Shown piece by piece: positions 1 to 7,625 of a stretch of 64,000 nt of DNA. The notes under the pieces are model-generated. The model was given only the letters and a program-made list of their open reading frames with translations, searched no databases and was not told the DNA's origin. The position numbers and the translations under genes are program-made. Source of the DNA: Fictibacillus sp. BK138 (GTDB lineage Bacteria > Bacillota > Bacilli > Bacillales > Fictibacillaceae); assembly GCF_004216955.1 (NCBI RefSeq), contig NZ_SGXL01000001.1, positions 1,639,413 to 1,703,412 of the forward strand. Reading direction: 5' to 3'. The stretch's first letter is position 1. Every line of letters starts with the position of its first letter.

Positions 1-485
1 GGTATTGCAAGCAGAAAAAGATTCCTTTTATTGAGTTGATCTGTGATGATTTCAGTCAGCTGACACGGGTAGTATGGGAAAGGATCAGAGAAGCTAATTT
101 TCCGTATGGTACTGTCATCTTTCCGAAATTTCCTTTTGATATAGAAGATAAGAAGAAAAAAATATGGCAAAAAAAATGGAACGAACTTTCAGCAAATATG
201 CAGATTCCTACTCTATATAGGGAATTGAACGAAGATGAACCGCTCCCGCTTCCTTTTTTGAAAATGCTGGGAATATATCCTCAAAAAGGCGGACTGTTCT
301 CTGGCAGTGACGCAGATTATTGTCTGCTCTCAAAAGAAGGCATGGAAGAGAAGGTGATGTCAGTAATTGTAAGAGGTACTGTCGTCCATTCTGCTAACAT
401 TTTAGATTATAAGAAAGGCTACGGAAAAGAAATTATGATACCTCAGCCCCGTCGTTTTGGAGAATCTCCTGTTTCTCATGTATAA
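1..485 (+). CDS. Unidentified protein, 3' end of a gene truncated by the window edge
   Basis: The frame is open from base 3 to the TAA at 483-485, so this is the C-terminal part (about 160 residues) of a gene that begins before the window. The first internal initiation codon (TTG at 36) has no ribosome site and should not be taken as the start. I do not recognise the family. Visible traits are a strongly basic patch (DKKKKIWQKKW), no membrane segment, and a C-terminal end IPQPRRFGE. In B. subtilis aroE lies just upstream of ypiA; this does not read like the end of an EPSP synthase, so the order differs here. ypiA begins 38 bp downstream. Confidence 0.6.
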   Translation, partial: YCKQKKIPFIELICDDFSQLTRVVWERIREANFPYGTVIFPKFPFDIEDKKKKIWQKKWNELSANMQIPTLYRELNEDEPLPLPFLKMLGIYPQKGGLFSGSDADYCLLSKEGMEEKVMSVIVRGTVVHSANILDYKKGYGKEIMIPQPRRFGESPVSHV

Positions 486-523
486 TAGGCACAAGAAAAC
501 GAGGGATAAAGGGGTTTTAAGTA

Positions 524-1777
524 TTGAATACAATCCAAGATGCGATTAGACTCGTAGAACATGGAGATGTAGAAAAAGGTATGTCTCTATTAGAACAATT
601 AGCACAAAATGCAAACGATGCCGAACAATTTGAGATTGCTGAGGTATATCTGGATTGGGGACACACTTCAAAAGCTATGGACATGCTGAATAACTTGCTG
701 AAGAAATATCCTGGAGAAGGAGAGCTTCTCGTATCCATTGCTGAATGCTGTTTGGATGAAGGTATGGATGAAGAAGCAATCAGTTATTTAGAGCAGGTAG
801 ATAAGAATGACGAAGAATATTTAAGGGCATTAATCCTCCAGGCAGACCTTTATGAAGGAATGGGTTTAACTGAAGTTGCAGAACGAAAATTAAAGGATGC
901 ACATGATAGAGATACTGATCACCCTATACTTTCTTATGCATTGGGCGATTTTTATTTAAGACAAGGAAAATTTGATTCGAGTTTGCCGCTTTTCCAAAAA
1001 GCCATCGATAAAAATGCTGAGATTGAAGATCTTCCATTAAGATATGCAGAAGCCTTGAGCCGTGCAGGGAAATTTGAAGAGGCACTTCCGTTATACAGAA
1101 AAGGACTTGACCATCATAAAGATCTTTATAGCTTGTTCGGGCATGGAGTTACTGCATTTAAAGCAGGTGAATTCAAAGAAGCCATTTCTGCTCTAGAAGA
1201 GTTGAAGGATATGGATCCGGATTATACGACGCTATATAGTGTCCTTTCTGAATCTTACGAGGAAGAAGGAGCTTTGGATGAAGCGTACCAAGTAATCCAA
1301 GATGGCTTGAAAAGAGATGAGCATAATGAAAATATATACTTACAGGCTGCGAGACTCGCTTATAAGATGCATTACCCAGAACAAGGTGAAGAATGGGTAA
1401 AGAAAGCACTTGAATTAAATCCTGCCCTTATTGAGCCCCTGCTGCGTTTAGGTGATCAATATTTACGCGAAGAAAGATTTGGAGATATCATTAGCCTTTA
1501 CAAGCCTCTTACAGAAACGAAAGAAGAGATTCCTCTTATGTATTGGCACCTTGCAACTGCTAATAAGGAGACAGAAGATTTTAAAGAAGCATTAAAATGG
1601 TATGAAAAAGCTGCACTTCTTTTTAAAGATGATCCCGTGTTTTTAGAAGAATATGCTTATTTTTTATTAGAAGAAGGCAAACAGGAAGAAGCAAAAAAAG
1701 TCATGAAGGTTATGCTTACAATGAACCCAGAAAGAGCAGATATTGAGGAAGTATTGAACAGATTGGAAGAATTTTAA
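524..1777 (+). CDS. ypiA: TPR-repeat protein YpiA
   Basis: 417 residues, made almost entirely of tetratricopeptide-type helical pairs (for example LGDFYLRQGKFDSSLPLFQKA and the C-terminal YAYFLLEEGKQEEAKKVM), with no signal peptide or membrane segment, so a cytosolic scaffold is expected. Start is TTG at 524, with AAAGGGG at 508-514 as ribosome site. Length and position immediately before ypiB match B. subtilis YpiA. Its role is not settled by sequence. The neighbour YpiB belongs to the ReoY family linked in Listeria to ClpCP-dependent control of MurA, so a part in that regulation is possible but is only inference. ypiB follows after 90 bp with no terminator between them, so the two may be co-transcribed. 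Confidence 0.85.
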   Translation: MNTIQDAIRLVEHGDVEKGMSLLEQLAQNANDAEQFEIAEVYLDWGHTSKAMDMLNNLLKKYPGEGELLVSIAECCLDEGMDEEAISYLEQVDKNDEEYLRALILQADLYEGMGLTEVAERKLKDAHDRDTDHPILSYALGDFYLRQGKFDSSLPLFQKAIDKNAEIEDLPLRYAEALSRAGKFEEALPLYRKGLDHHKDLYSLFGHGVTAFKAGEFKEAISALEELKDMDPDYTTLYSVLSESYEEEGALDEAYQVIQDGLKRDEHNENIYLQAARLAYKMHYPEQGEEWVKKALELNPALIEPLLRLGDQYLREERFGDIISLYKPLTETKEEIPLMYWHLATANKETEDFKEALKWYEKAALLFKDDPVFLEEYAYFLLEEGKQEEAKKVMKVMLTMNPERADIEEVLNRLEEF

Positions 1778-1867
1778 AACTTTCTGAAGCAAAGAAGGAT
1801 TTTAGAAGCAATGAGAGAATATAAATATTATAAATAAGACGTGTTTTTGAATGATGGGGGGATTGCA

Positions 1868-2419
1868 ATGAGCAGCACCGTTTCGGTCCTTGAAAAGAAG
1901 GATTTTATCAAATGGTTCCTTAATCATTATCAGTTAAAGAAGCGCGAATGTGTTTGGCTTTTAAATTATTTAGTCAGTGATGACCAGCTGATGGAAAAAG
2001 TTCATTTTGTTGAAAAGGCAGAATATTGTCCTAAAGCAATTATCATGTCTACTCAATGTACAGATGGAGTTCCATTCCGTTTTTACAAACAAAATGTTTT
2101 AACAACGGATGCAGAAAAGTCTTTCCATGATATACGTTTAAATCAGGAAGAAGAAATTTATTTGGAGCTCAACTTTAATGCTTCAAGACTTACGCCTGAA
2201 TATGCCTCAGTACTGGAAGAGAATCCGCACCTGCCTCAAAATATGTCAATGGACAAAAAATACGGCATATGGGCTGAGATGATCCTCGAAAAATCTATTG
2301 AAACTTATCGTAAAAACGATATTATGGCTAAGATCGACGAAGCATTAGATCAAAAAGATTATGATAGTTTTACCAAGTGGACGACAGAACTTAAGAACCT
2401 TGAAAAACAGCCTTCTTAA
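1868..2419 (+). CDS. ypiB: YpiB/ReoY family protein (UPF0302, IDEAL domain)
   Basis: 183 residues from ATG 1868, preceded by a GGGGGG ribosome site six bases upstream; an in-frame GTG at 1841 is open but lacks one. The N-terminal part ([24 protein letters not shown]) and the C-terminal helix ([20 protein letters not shown]), which resembles an IDEAL domain, match YpiB of bacilli. In Listeria the homologous ReoY helps target MurA for ClpCP proteolysis, tying it to peptidoglycan synthesis control; I infer the same kind of role here. The protein is soluble and has no catalytic motif. A strong terminator follows directly, closing the ypiA-ypiB unit. Confidence 0.85.
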   Translation: MSSTVSVLEKKDFIKWFLNHYQLKKRECVWLLNYLVSDDQLMEKVHFVEKAEYCPKAIIMSTQCTDGVPFRFYKQNVLTTDAEKSFHDIRLNQEEEIYLELNFNASRLTPEYASVLEENPHLPQNMSMDKKYGIWAEMILEKSIETYRKNDIMAKIDEALDQKDYDSFTKWTTELKNLEKQPS

Positions 2420-2424
2420 TTGGA

Positions 2425-2457
2425 AAGGATGACTCAAAAGTTGAGTCATCCTTTTTA
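2425..2457 (+). terminator. Intrinsic terminator after ypiB
   Basis: GGATGACTCAA (2427-2437) pairs with TTGAGTCATCC (2441-2451) around a three-base loop, followed by TTTTT. An 11-bp perfect stem begins 8 bp after the ypiB stop. Confidence 0.9.
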
Positions 2458-2530
2458 TGTGTTTATCGATGTCCAAAAATAAGGAGCAGATTTGGAACAA
2501 ATGCAGTTCTTTATGCCTTCTTTCTTTCCG

Positions 2531-2626
2531 AATCCAAAAGTTTGCAGCCTCAATCCACGAGTTTGGCCATTTAATCCAAAAGTTTACTGCCTTAATCCAT
2601 AAGTTTTTGTCGAATGTCCACGAGGC
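2531..2626 (+). repeat. 21-bp tandem array, family A, copy 1
   Basis: Units begin at 2531, 2552, 2573, 2594 and (degenerate) 2615, exactly 21 bp apart. The conserved part is AATCCAMRAGTTT, followed by about eight variable bases. The array lies between the ypiB terminator and the ypiF promoter. Because 21 is a multiple of three, open frames with a seven-residue period run through it on both strands, but none has a ribosome site. A second array of the same family lies in opposite orientation near 52.2 kb. Confidence 0.8.
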
Positions 2627-2697
2627 GGCATTCGTCGCCATATTCCGACAACCCTAATGTATATTTACATAGAATAACGTTAAAACCAGAAGAGTTG

Positions 2698-2706
2698 TGG
2701 TACGAT
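2698..2706 (+). promoter_or_regulatory. Putative extended -10 promoter of ypiF
   Basis: TGGTACGAT is an extended -10 (TG-N-TACGAT) 38 bp upstream of the ypiF start. The surrounding 15-mer TGGTACGATATAAAG recurs exactly upstream of yppE at 32462. No good -35 is visible. Confidence 0.5.
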
Positions 2707-2744
2707 ATAAAGCAGAATAAGGAATAGTGTAAGGAGACTTAATT

Positions 2745-3209
2745 ATGAGATGGAAGACAAGTGATGCAGATGTATTTTTAAAGTCTGGAGAATATGTTGA
2801 TAGTCTGTTAATCCCGTTAACCCCGATTGATTTCAAACAAGATTTTAAGAGCAGTGTCACGATGGGTGAATATACAGAGATGCTTTGCAGCGAAATGGAA
2901 CGGCAGCTGCACGGAAGGATGTTTTTAGCTCCTAATTTTACATATATAAAAGAACATTCACCAATCGAGCAGTTAAAAAGTTTCCTAGATCATGCTGCAG
3001 CCTCCGGACATTTTAAACACATCTTTTTAATGACCAGTGATGTGTATTGGAAGGAATTTGAACATACTATAACAGGGCAGCTTTTCTGGGTTCCGGCACT
3101 GCCCCTTGAAAGTATGGATGAAAAATACAGGCTGGAAGTTATTAAAGAACAAGTGAAACCGCTTTTTCAGCTCATCTTTAATGAGTGGCAGCGCGGCATA
3201 AATTCATGA
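2745..3209 (+). CDS. ypiF: YpiF family protein (DUF2487)
   Basis: 154 residues starting with ATG 2745 behind AAGGAGA. The opening MRWKTSDADVFL and the position directly before qcrA match YpiF of B. subtilis, a family with no established biochemical function. The protein is soluble, has no signal peptide, and is aromatic-rich with an acidic-to-neutral mix. It is separated from qcrA by about 120 bp holding a strong promoter, so ypiF is probably its own transcript, although readthrough into qcrABC is possible because I see no terminator between them. A role in cytochrome bc complex biogenesis is suggested only by location. Confidence 0.85.
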   Translation: MRWKTSDADVFLKSGEYVDSLLIPLTPIDFKQDFKSSVTMGEYTEMLCSEMERQLHGRMFLAPNFTYIKEHSPIEQLKSFLDHAAASGHFKHIFLMTSDVYWKEFEHTITGQLFWVPALPLESMDEKYRLEVIKEQVKPLFQLIFNEWQRGINS

Positions 3210-3228
3210 TAATTAACTCATGTTCATA

Positions 3229-3258
3229 TTGACAGTAAAAGACAACTTAAGCTATCAT
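3229..3258 (+). promoter_or_regulatory. Sigma-A promoter of qcrABC
   Basis: A perfect -35 TTGACA (3229-3234) is separated by 18 bp from TATCAT (3253-3258). It lies 72 bp upstream of the qcrA start, leaving room for a regulated leader. In B. subtilis this operon answers to AbrB and ResD; no such site is claimed here. Confidence 0.75.
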
Positions 3259-3329
3259 GTTTATGTCCTAGTAATATGTGTGTAAAAGTCCGGAGGGACC
3301 GTTATTTACAGCATAAGGGGGGGAAAACA

Positions 3330-3833
3330 ATGTCAAAGGAAGATATTTCAAGACGTCAGTTCTTAAACTACACATTAACTGGCGTTGGCGGATTTATGGC
3401 TGCCGGCATGCTTATGCCAATGGTCCGTTTCGCCCTTGATCCGATTTTAAAAGAGGGTTCTGATCAAAAATTGGTAGCGGTTACGAGTATAGAAGAGCTA
3501 TCGAACGAACCGAAGCGTTTCGACTTTAAAATCAAACAAAAAGATGGCTGGTACGAGTCTGATGTCACTCAATCTGCCTGGGTTTATAAAGCGAAGAACG
3601 GTGATATTATCGCACTTTCTCCAATCTGTAAACACTTAGGCTGTACAGTGGACTGGAACACAGATCCATCACACCCTAATCAGTTTTTCTGTCCTTGCCA
3701 CTTAGGGCGCTATACGAAGGATGGAACAAACGTAAAGGGTACTGCACCTCTTGCACCGCTTGATGTATATGACAGCCAGGTGAAAGACGGAAAGCTTTAC
3801 TTAGGAAAGGCAAAACCAAGAAAGGGGGCGTAA
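3330..3833 (+). CDS. qcrA: Menaquinol:cytochrome c reductase iron-sulfur (Rieske) subunit
   Basis: 167 residues, the same length as B. subtilis QcrA. The start is ATG 3330 with a GGGGGGG ribosome site; an upstream in-frame ATG at 3276 lacks one. The N terminus carries a twin-arginine motif (SRRQFL, residues 7-12) followed by a hydrophobic anchor (about 13-34), consistent with Tat export of the folded cluster. Rieske box 1 is C100-K-H102-L-G-C105 and box 2 is C121-P-C123-H124, giving both cluster ligand pairs and the stabilising disulfide. It passes electrons from menaquinol to the QcrC cytochrome c domain. qcrB follows after 3 bp. Confidence 0.97.
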   Translation: MSKEDISRRQFLNYTLTGVGGFMAAGMLMPMVRFALDPILKEGSDQKLVAVTSIEELSNEPKRFDFKIKQKDGWYESDVTQSAWVYKAKNGDIIALSPICKHLGCTVDWNTDPSHPNQFFCPCHLGRYTKDGTNVKGTAPLAPLDVYDSQVKDGKLYLGKAKPRKGA

Positions 3834-3836
3834 TGA

Positions 3837-4508
3837 ATGCTACAAAAGATTTATGACTGGGTAGATGAGCGCCTGGATATTACGCCGCTTTGGAGAGACG
3901 TTGCAGACCATGAGGTACCTGAACACGTAAACCCCGCACATCATTTCTCTGCGTTTGTTTACTGTTTCGGCGGATTAACTTTCTTTATCACGGTTATTCA
4001 AATTCTTTCAGGTATGTTCTTAACGATGTATTATGTACCTGATATCGTGAATGCTTGGGAATCCGTTTATTACCTGCAAAATGAAGTGGCATTTGGAGTT
4101 ATCGTACGCGGAATGCACCACTGGGGCGCAAGCCTTGTTATCGTAATGATGTTCTTACATACATTGCGCGTATTCTTCCAGGGAGCTTATAAAAAGCCGA
4201 GAGAATTAAACTGGGTTGTCGGAGTACTTATTTTCTTTGTTATGTTAGGTTTAGGTTTTACAGGATATCTATTGCCTTGGGATATGAAAGCGCTATTTGC
4301 GACAAAAGTAGGAATTGAGATTGCTATGACGATTCCTGTTGTCGGTCCGATCGCTAAAACATTCCTTGCCGGCGGAGAGATTATCGGAGCGCAGACGCTT
4401 ACGCGATTCTTTGCGATTCACGTATTCTTCCTTCCTGCAGCATTGTTAGGCTTAATGGGTGCCCATTTCTTAATGATCCGTAAACAAGGTATTTCCGGAC
4501 CGTTGTAA
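3837..4508 (+). CDS. qcrB: Menaquinol:cytochrome c reductase cytochrome b subunit
   Basis: 223 residues, a cytochrome b6-type protein with four membrane helices. The paired heme-binding histidines are visible in RGMHHWGASLVIVMMFLHTLR and the later AIHVFFLPAALLGLMGAHF; the conserved N-terminal HHFSAFVYCFGGLTFF segment is also present. Start ATG 3837 lies three bases after the qcrA stop, so translation is coupled. Together with QcrA and QcrC it forms the membrane bc complex of the aerobic chain in bacilli. The length equals that of the b6-like half; the subunit-IV-like half is carried in QcrC. Confidence 0.97.
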   Translation: MLQKIYDWVDERLDITPLWRDVADHEVPEHVNPAHHFSAFVYCFGGLTFFITVIQILSGMFLTMYYVPDIVNAWESVYYLQNEVAFGVIVRGMHHWGASLVIVMMFLHTLRVFFQGAYKKPRELNWVVGVLIFFVMLGLGFTGYLLPWDMKALFATKVGIEIAMTIPVVGPIAKTFLAGGEIIGAQTLTRFFAIHVFFLPAALLGLMGAHFLMIRKQGISGPL

Positions 4509-4556
4509 AAACCAGCAATGATTTAAAAGTTTCATGAGAGCAAAGGAGGGAAATAT

Positions 4557-5324
4557 ATGCATCGCGGTAAAGGAATGAAGTTTGTCGGAGACTCTCGTGT
4601 CCCTGCTGAACGTAAACCGAATATACCGAAAGACTATTCGGAGTTCCCAGGAAAAACAGAAGCCTTCTGGCCAAACTTTCTTTTAAAAGAGTGGATGGTT
4701 GGTGCCGTTTTCTTAATCGGTTACCTAGTATTGACTATCGTTCATGAATCTCCTTTGGAGAAGAAAGCTGATCCTACCGATGCCGGATATATTCCTCTAC
4801 CAGACTGGTACTTCTTATTTTTATACCAGCTCTTGAAGTACAAGTATGCGGCAGGGGATTATGTTCTGATTGGTACTGTAATTATTCCTGGTCTAGCATT
4901 TGGTGCTTTAATGTTAGCGCCGTTCCTAGATTCCGGATTGGAGAGACGTCCTTCTAAACGTCCGATTGCAACTGGCTTAATGTTATTAGGTTTGATTTCC
5001 ATTACATATTTAACATGGGAATCCGTTGTGACCCATGACTGGGAAAAAGCAAAGACTCAAGGTAAAATTGTTGATGTAAGCTTTGATGAAAACGATCCTG
5101 GATATCAGATCTACCAAAAACAGAGCTGTGTGGGCTGTCATGGTAACACCTTATCTGGTGGTGCGTCTGGTCCATCATTGATCGGAACTGGTTTGAAACC
5201 TGAAGAAATCATGAAAATCGCTAAGGAAGGTAAGCCTCCTGGCATGCCACCTAATGCGTTTAAAGGTTCGGATGAAGAGCTTAAAAAGCTAGCTGAATTC
5301 ATCTCAAAACTTGAAAAGAAATAA
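4557..5324 (+). CDS. qcrC: Menaquinol:cytochrome c reductase cytochrome b/c subunit
   Basis: 255 residues, the family-typical fusion. The N-terminal half has three membrane helices resembling subunit IV (WMVGAVFLIGYLVL, VLIGTVIIPGLAFGALMLAPF, GLMLLGLISITYLTW) with the quinol-site PDWYF motif; the C-terminal half is an extracytoplasmic cytochrome c domain with CVGCH (about residues 194-198) and a distal methionine candidate in GMPPNAF. Start ATG 4557 follows AAGGAGGG. It completes the electron path from QcrB and QcrA to cytochrome c. A strong terminator right after the stop ends the qcrABC operon. Confidence 0.97.
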   Translation: MHRGKGMKFVGDSRVPAERKPNIPKDYSEFPGKTEAFWPNFLLKEWMVGAVFLIGYLVLTIVHESPLEKKADPTDAGYIPLPDWYFLFLYQLLKYKYAAGDYVLIGTVIIPGLAFGALMLAPFLDSGLERRPSKRPIATGLMLLGLISITYLTWESVVTHDWEKAKTQGKIVDVSFDENDPGYQIYQKQSCVGCHGNTLSGGASGPSLIGTGLKPEEIMKIAKEGKPPGMPPNAFKGSDEELKKLAEFISKLEKK

Positions 5325-5330
5325 TGTGAA

Positions 5331-5360
5331 AAGCCGGCTCGGTATGGGCCGGCTTTTTTT
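5331..5360 (+). terminator. Intrinsic terminator of qcrABC
   Basis: AAGCCGGCTC and GGGCCGGCTT pair around GGTAT, followed by a run of seven T. Confidence 0.93.
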
Positions 5361-5382
5361 CTAAACGTAAAGGAGCATAAAA

Positions 5383-5949
5383 ATGTCGTGGATTTTCACA
5401 ATCATCAAAGAACGCTGGTTTTTAATGACTCTTCTGCTGGTAAATATCCTGGGCACGATCTACGGTTATTATTGGTACTACTATCAGCTGATTGAAACTC
5501 CGTGGTATTTTCTTCCGTTCGTTCCAGATAGCCCGACAGCATCACTGTTCTTCGTATTTGTCCTTATAGGATTTTTACGGAACCAGCAAAATGGTCTTCT
5601 TGAAGCACTAGCAGCAGCATCTTTATTTAAATATGGAATATGGGCTGTTGGGATGAACATAGGTGGAGCTTTTGTTGGTTCTCCTTTGGATATCATAAAT
5701 TATATGCTTATATTCTCTCATTTCGGAATGGCTCTACAAGGTCTTTTGTATGCCCCGTTTTATAGAATTAAAATGTGGCATATCAGTGCAGCTGCGTTAT
5801 GGCTTTTTCATAACGAGATTGTAGATTATGTATTTGATATGATGCCAAGATATCCAGTTTTAGCTCCTTATCAAGACTTGATCGGCTATTTTACTTTTTG
5901 GCTTTCTGTACTATCAGTGGTGCTTGTCTGGCGAATGAGAAAGTCCTAG
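5383..5949 (+). CDS. ypjA: Membrane protein YpjA (DUF1405)
   Basis: 188 residues from ATG 5383 behind AAAGGAGC. It is largely hydrophobic, with about five or six membrane spans (for example FLMTLLLVNILGTIYGYYWYYY, ASLFFVFVLIGFL, WLSVLSVVLVW) and short charged loops; a histidine pair appears in FSHFGMALQ and ALWLFHNEIVDYVFD. It matches the YpjA family, which has no known biochemical activity. It sits between qcrC and ypjB as in B. subtilis, and the upstream terminator means it is probably reached by readthrough or a weak promoter. Confidence 0.85.
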   Translation: MSWIFTIIKERWFLMTLLLVNILGTIYGYYWYYYQLIETPWYFLPFVPDSPTASLFFVFVLIGFLRNQQNGLLEALAAASLFKYGIWAVGMNIGGAFVGSPLDIINYMLIFSHFGMALQGLLYAPFYRIKMWHISAAALWLFHNEIVDYVFDMMPRYPVLAPYQDLIGYFTFWLSVLSVVLVWRMRKS

Positions 5950-6028
5950 CTTTTTAATGCCTTAAATTAGGTCTAACCTTGTCCCAGCTCTCATACTTTT
6001 TAGTATAAGGGTACAGGAGGGACAACGG

Positions 6029-6823
6029 ATGAAAAGGGTAGGGTGGACAGTACTGATCTTATGTATCGTTTCTATAGCTGCGATGCCTGTTTATGCATCG
6101 AATCATACAACTATAAAAGATTGGTCAGAGATTAATGAACTTACTAGTGAAATATGGGAACTAGGTAAAATTGAAAGGTATAATGAGGCGGCAGATGTTC
6201 TAGAGTTTACCTCGGAAAATATTACCCACATAGAAGATGTGCTATCGTTAAGACCTGATCAGAAGCGACTTATAGAATACACATTCTCGGATGCCATAAC
6301 ATCTCTGCAGAATCCAGAATGGTCAAAAGAGAAAAAGCTCAACAAACTCACTGAAGTCCGTCTCCTTGTTGATGCCTTGCAAACAAATTATGAACCGTTA
6401 TGGAAAAAGACAGGTTTAATGATGCTCGAACCTTTTATTACAATGGAAAAAGAAGTCGATGATCAAAATTCAACAGCGTTTCATCAAGCAGCGAATTTAC
6501 TATTAGAAAGGTATGAAACAGTCAGACCAGCTTTGATGGTGGATTTAAGTCCCGAGAAGATTGAAAAATTGGATGAACATGTTTCCTATGTAGATGCCAA
6601 CAGAAATAACATTTTGACAGATGCTGAACATCAAAAACATCTTGAAGCAGCTGCTGCAGACTTTGAAGCTCTTTTTTTCGCTAAAAATGATAATTCTGAG
6701 CCATCACTGTTCTGGCTGATCTTTTCAATAGGCGGAATTATTTCATCGACATTATTTTATGTTGGTTGGAGAAAATATAAAGGTGATAAAGAAGAGGAGC
6801 TTCGAGTGCCCGGTAAGAGATAA
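6029..6823 (+). CDS. ypjB: Sporulation protein YpjB
   Basis: 264 residues. It has an N-terminal signal peptide (MKRVGWTVLILCIVSIAAMPVYA), a long helical extracytoplasmic region (about 25-225), and a C-terminal membrane anchor (LFWLIFSIGGIISSTLFYVGW) followed by a short basic cytoplasmic tail. This architecture and the position after ypjA match YpjB, annotated in B. subtilis as a sporulation-associated protein of unknown mechanism. Start ATG 6029 follows CAGGAGGGAC. The upstream 80 bp contain a small hairpin (ATACTTTTTAGTAT) just before the ribosome site. Confidence 0.83.
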   Translation: MKRVGWTVLILCIVSIAAMPVYASNHTTIKDWSEINELTSEIWELGKIERYNEAADVLEFTSENITHIEDVLSLRPDQKRLIEYTFSDAITSLQNPEWSKEKKLNKLTEVRLLVDALQTNYEPLWKKTGLMMLEPFITMEKEVDDQNSTAFHQAANLLLERYETVRPALMVDLSPEKIEKLDEHVSYVDANRNNILTDAEHQKHLEAAAADFEALFFAKNDNSEPSLFWLIFSIGGIISSTLFYVGWRKYKGDKEEELRVPGKR

Positions 6824-6840
6824 CGCTAAATGCGAATTCT

Positions 6841-6870
6841 TTGACAAGCAATGGTTATTAAACGTAAAAT
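6841..6870 (+). promoter_or_regulatory. Sigma-A promoter of the membrane peptidase gene
   Basis: A perfect -35 TTGACA (6841-6846), 18 bp, then TAAAAT (6865-6870). Initiation near 6877 would fall inside the longest possible reading frame (GTG 6871), which argues for a translation start further down at 6910. Confidence 0.75.
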
Positions 6871-6909
6871 GTGGCTAACAAAAGCTTTTTATATGGAGGA
6901 ATGCAAAAA

Positions 6910-7590
6910 ATGGGTGGATTTTTAATCTACTTCGCTATTTTGCTCATTGTTCCCCTTTGGGCACAAATGAGAGTGAAAAGTACGTACAAGAAATATTCAA
7001 AAGTAGCTAACAGCACTGGTAAAACAGGTGCAGAAGTAGCGAGACAGATTTTAGATGAAAATGGTCTGTATAATGTTCAAGTAGAACCTGTTAGAGGAAT
7101 GCTTTCCGATCATTATGATCCTCGCAGCAAAGTAGTTCGTTTATCTGAAGATAATTATTATGGAAATTCGATCGCAGGTGCTGCAGTCGCAGCCCACGAA
7201 GTTGGCCATGCTATCCAAGATGCTGAAGGTTATGCTTTCCTTCGATTCAGACACGCCCTTGTGCCTGTTGCAAACATCGGATCGAACTTTTCCTTCTTAT
7301 TGATATTAGGCGGAATTTTCTTTCAAGCAACAAATCTATTCCTGCTGGGAATTATCTTTATGTCAGCTGCAGTATTGTTCCAATTCGTAACATTACCGGT
7401 TGAGTTTAATGCAAGTTCTCGTGCTATGGATCAAATCGTATCAACGGGTATGATTCGCAACAATGAAGAACGCGGAGCCCGCAGAGTACTGAACGCTGCA
7501 GCATTAACATACGTTGCTGGCGCACTAGTTGCATTACTTGAATTAGCCCGGTTTATATTCATGTTCTTAGGAATGAACCAAGACGATTAA
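6910..7590 (+). CDS. Membrane zinc metallopeptidase, YugP family
   Basis: 226 residues from ATG 6910, chosen because GGAGGA at 6895-6900 gives good spacing and because the promoter at 6841-6870 would start RNA after the GTG at 6871. The zincin motif HEVGH is at residues 96-100, preceded by the family signature VEPVRGMLSDHYDP and VVRLSEDNYYG. An N-terminal helix and two C-terminal hydrophobic hairpins anchor it. Length and sequence agree with B. subtilis YugP (about 225 residues), a putative membrane peptidase of unknown substrate. The location after ypjB differs from the B. subtilis yug location. Confidence 0.88.
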   Translation: MGGFLIYFAILLIVPLWAQMRVKSTYKKYSKVANSTGKTGAEVARQILDENGLYNVQVEPVRGMLSDHYDPRSKVVRLSEDNYYGNSIAGAAVAAHEVGHAIQDAEGYAFLRFRHALVPVANIGSNFSFLLILGGIFFQATNLFLLGIIFMSAAVLFQFVTLPVEFNASSRAMDQIVSTGMIRNNEERGARRVLNAAALTYVAGALVALLELARFIFMFLGMNQDD

Positions 7591-7596
7591 AAGGCA

Positions 7597-7625
7597 AAAC
7601 TCCCGATTTCTCGGGAGTTTTTTTT
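7597..7625. terminator. Bidirectional intrinsic terminator
   Basis: AAAACTCCCGA and TCGGGAGTTTT pair around TTTC, with T runs on both strands. It separates the convergent peptidase gene and the YitT-family gene, whose stop codon lies in its edge. Confidence 0.93.

Noticed and set aside
2345-2657. Open frames on both strands with seven-residue repeats around 2.35-2.65 kb
   Set aside because: They come from the 21-bp tandem array. The plus frame starts within the ypiB terminator, neither has a ribosome site, and the sister array at 52.2 kb uses a different frame.
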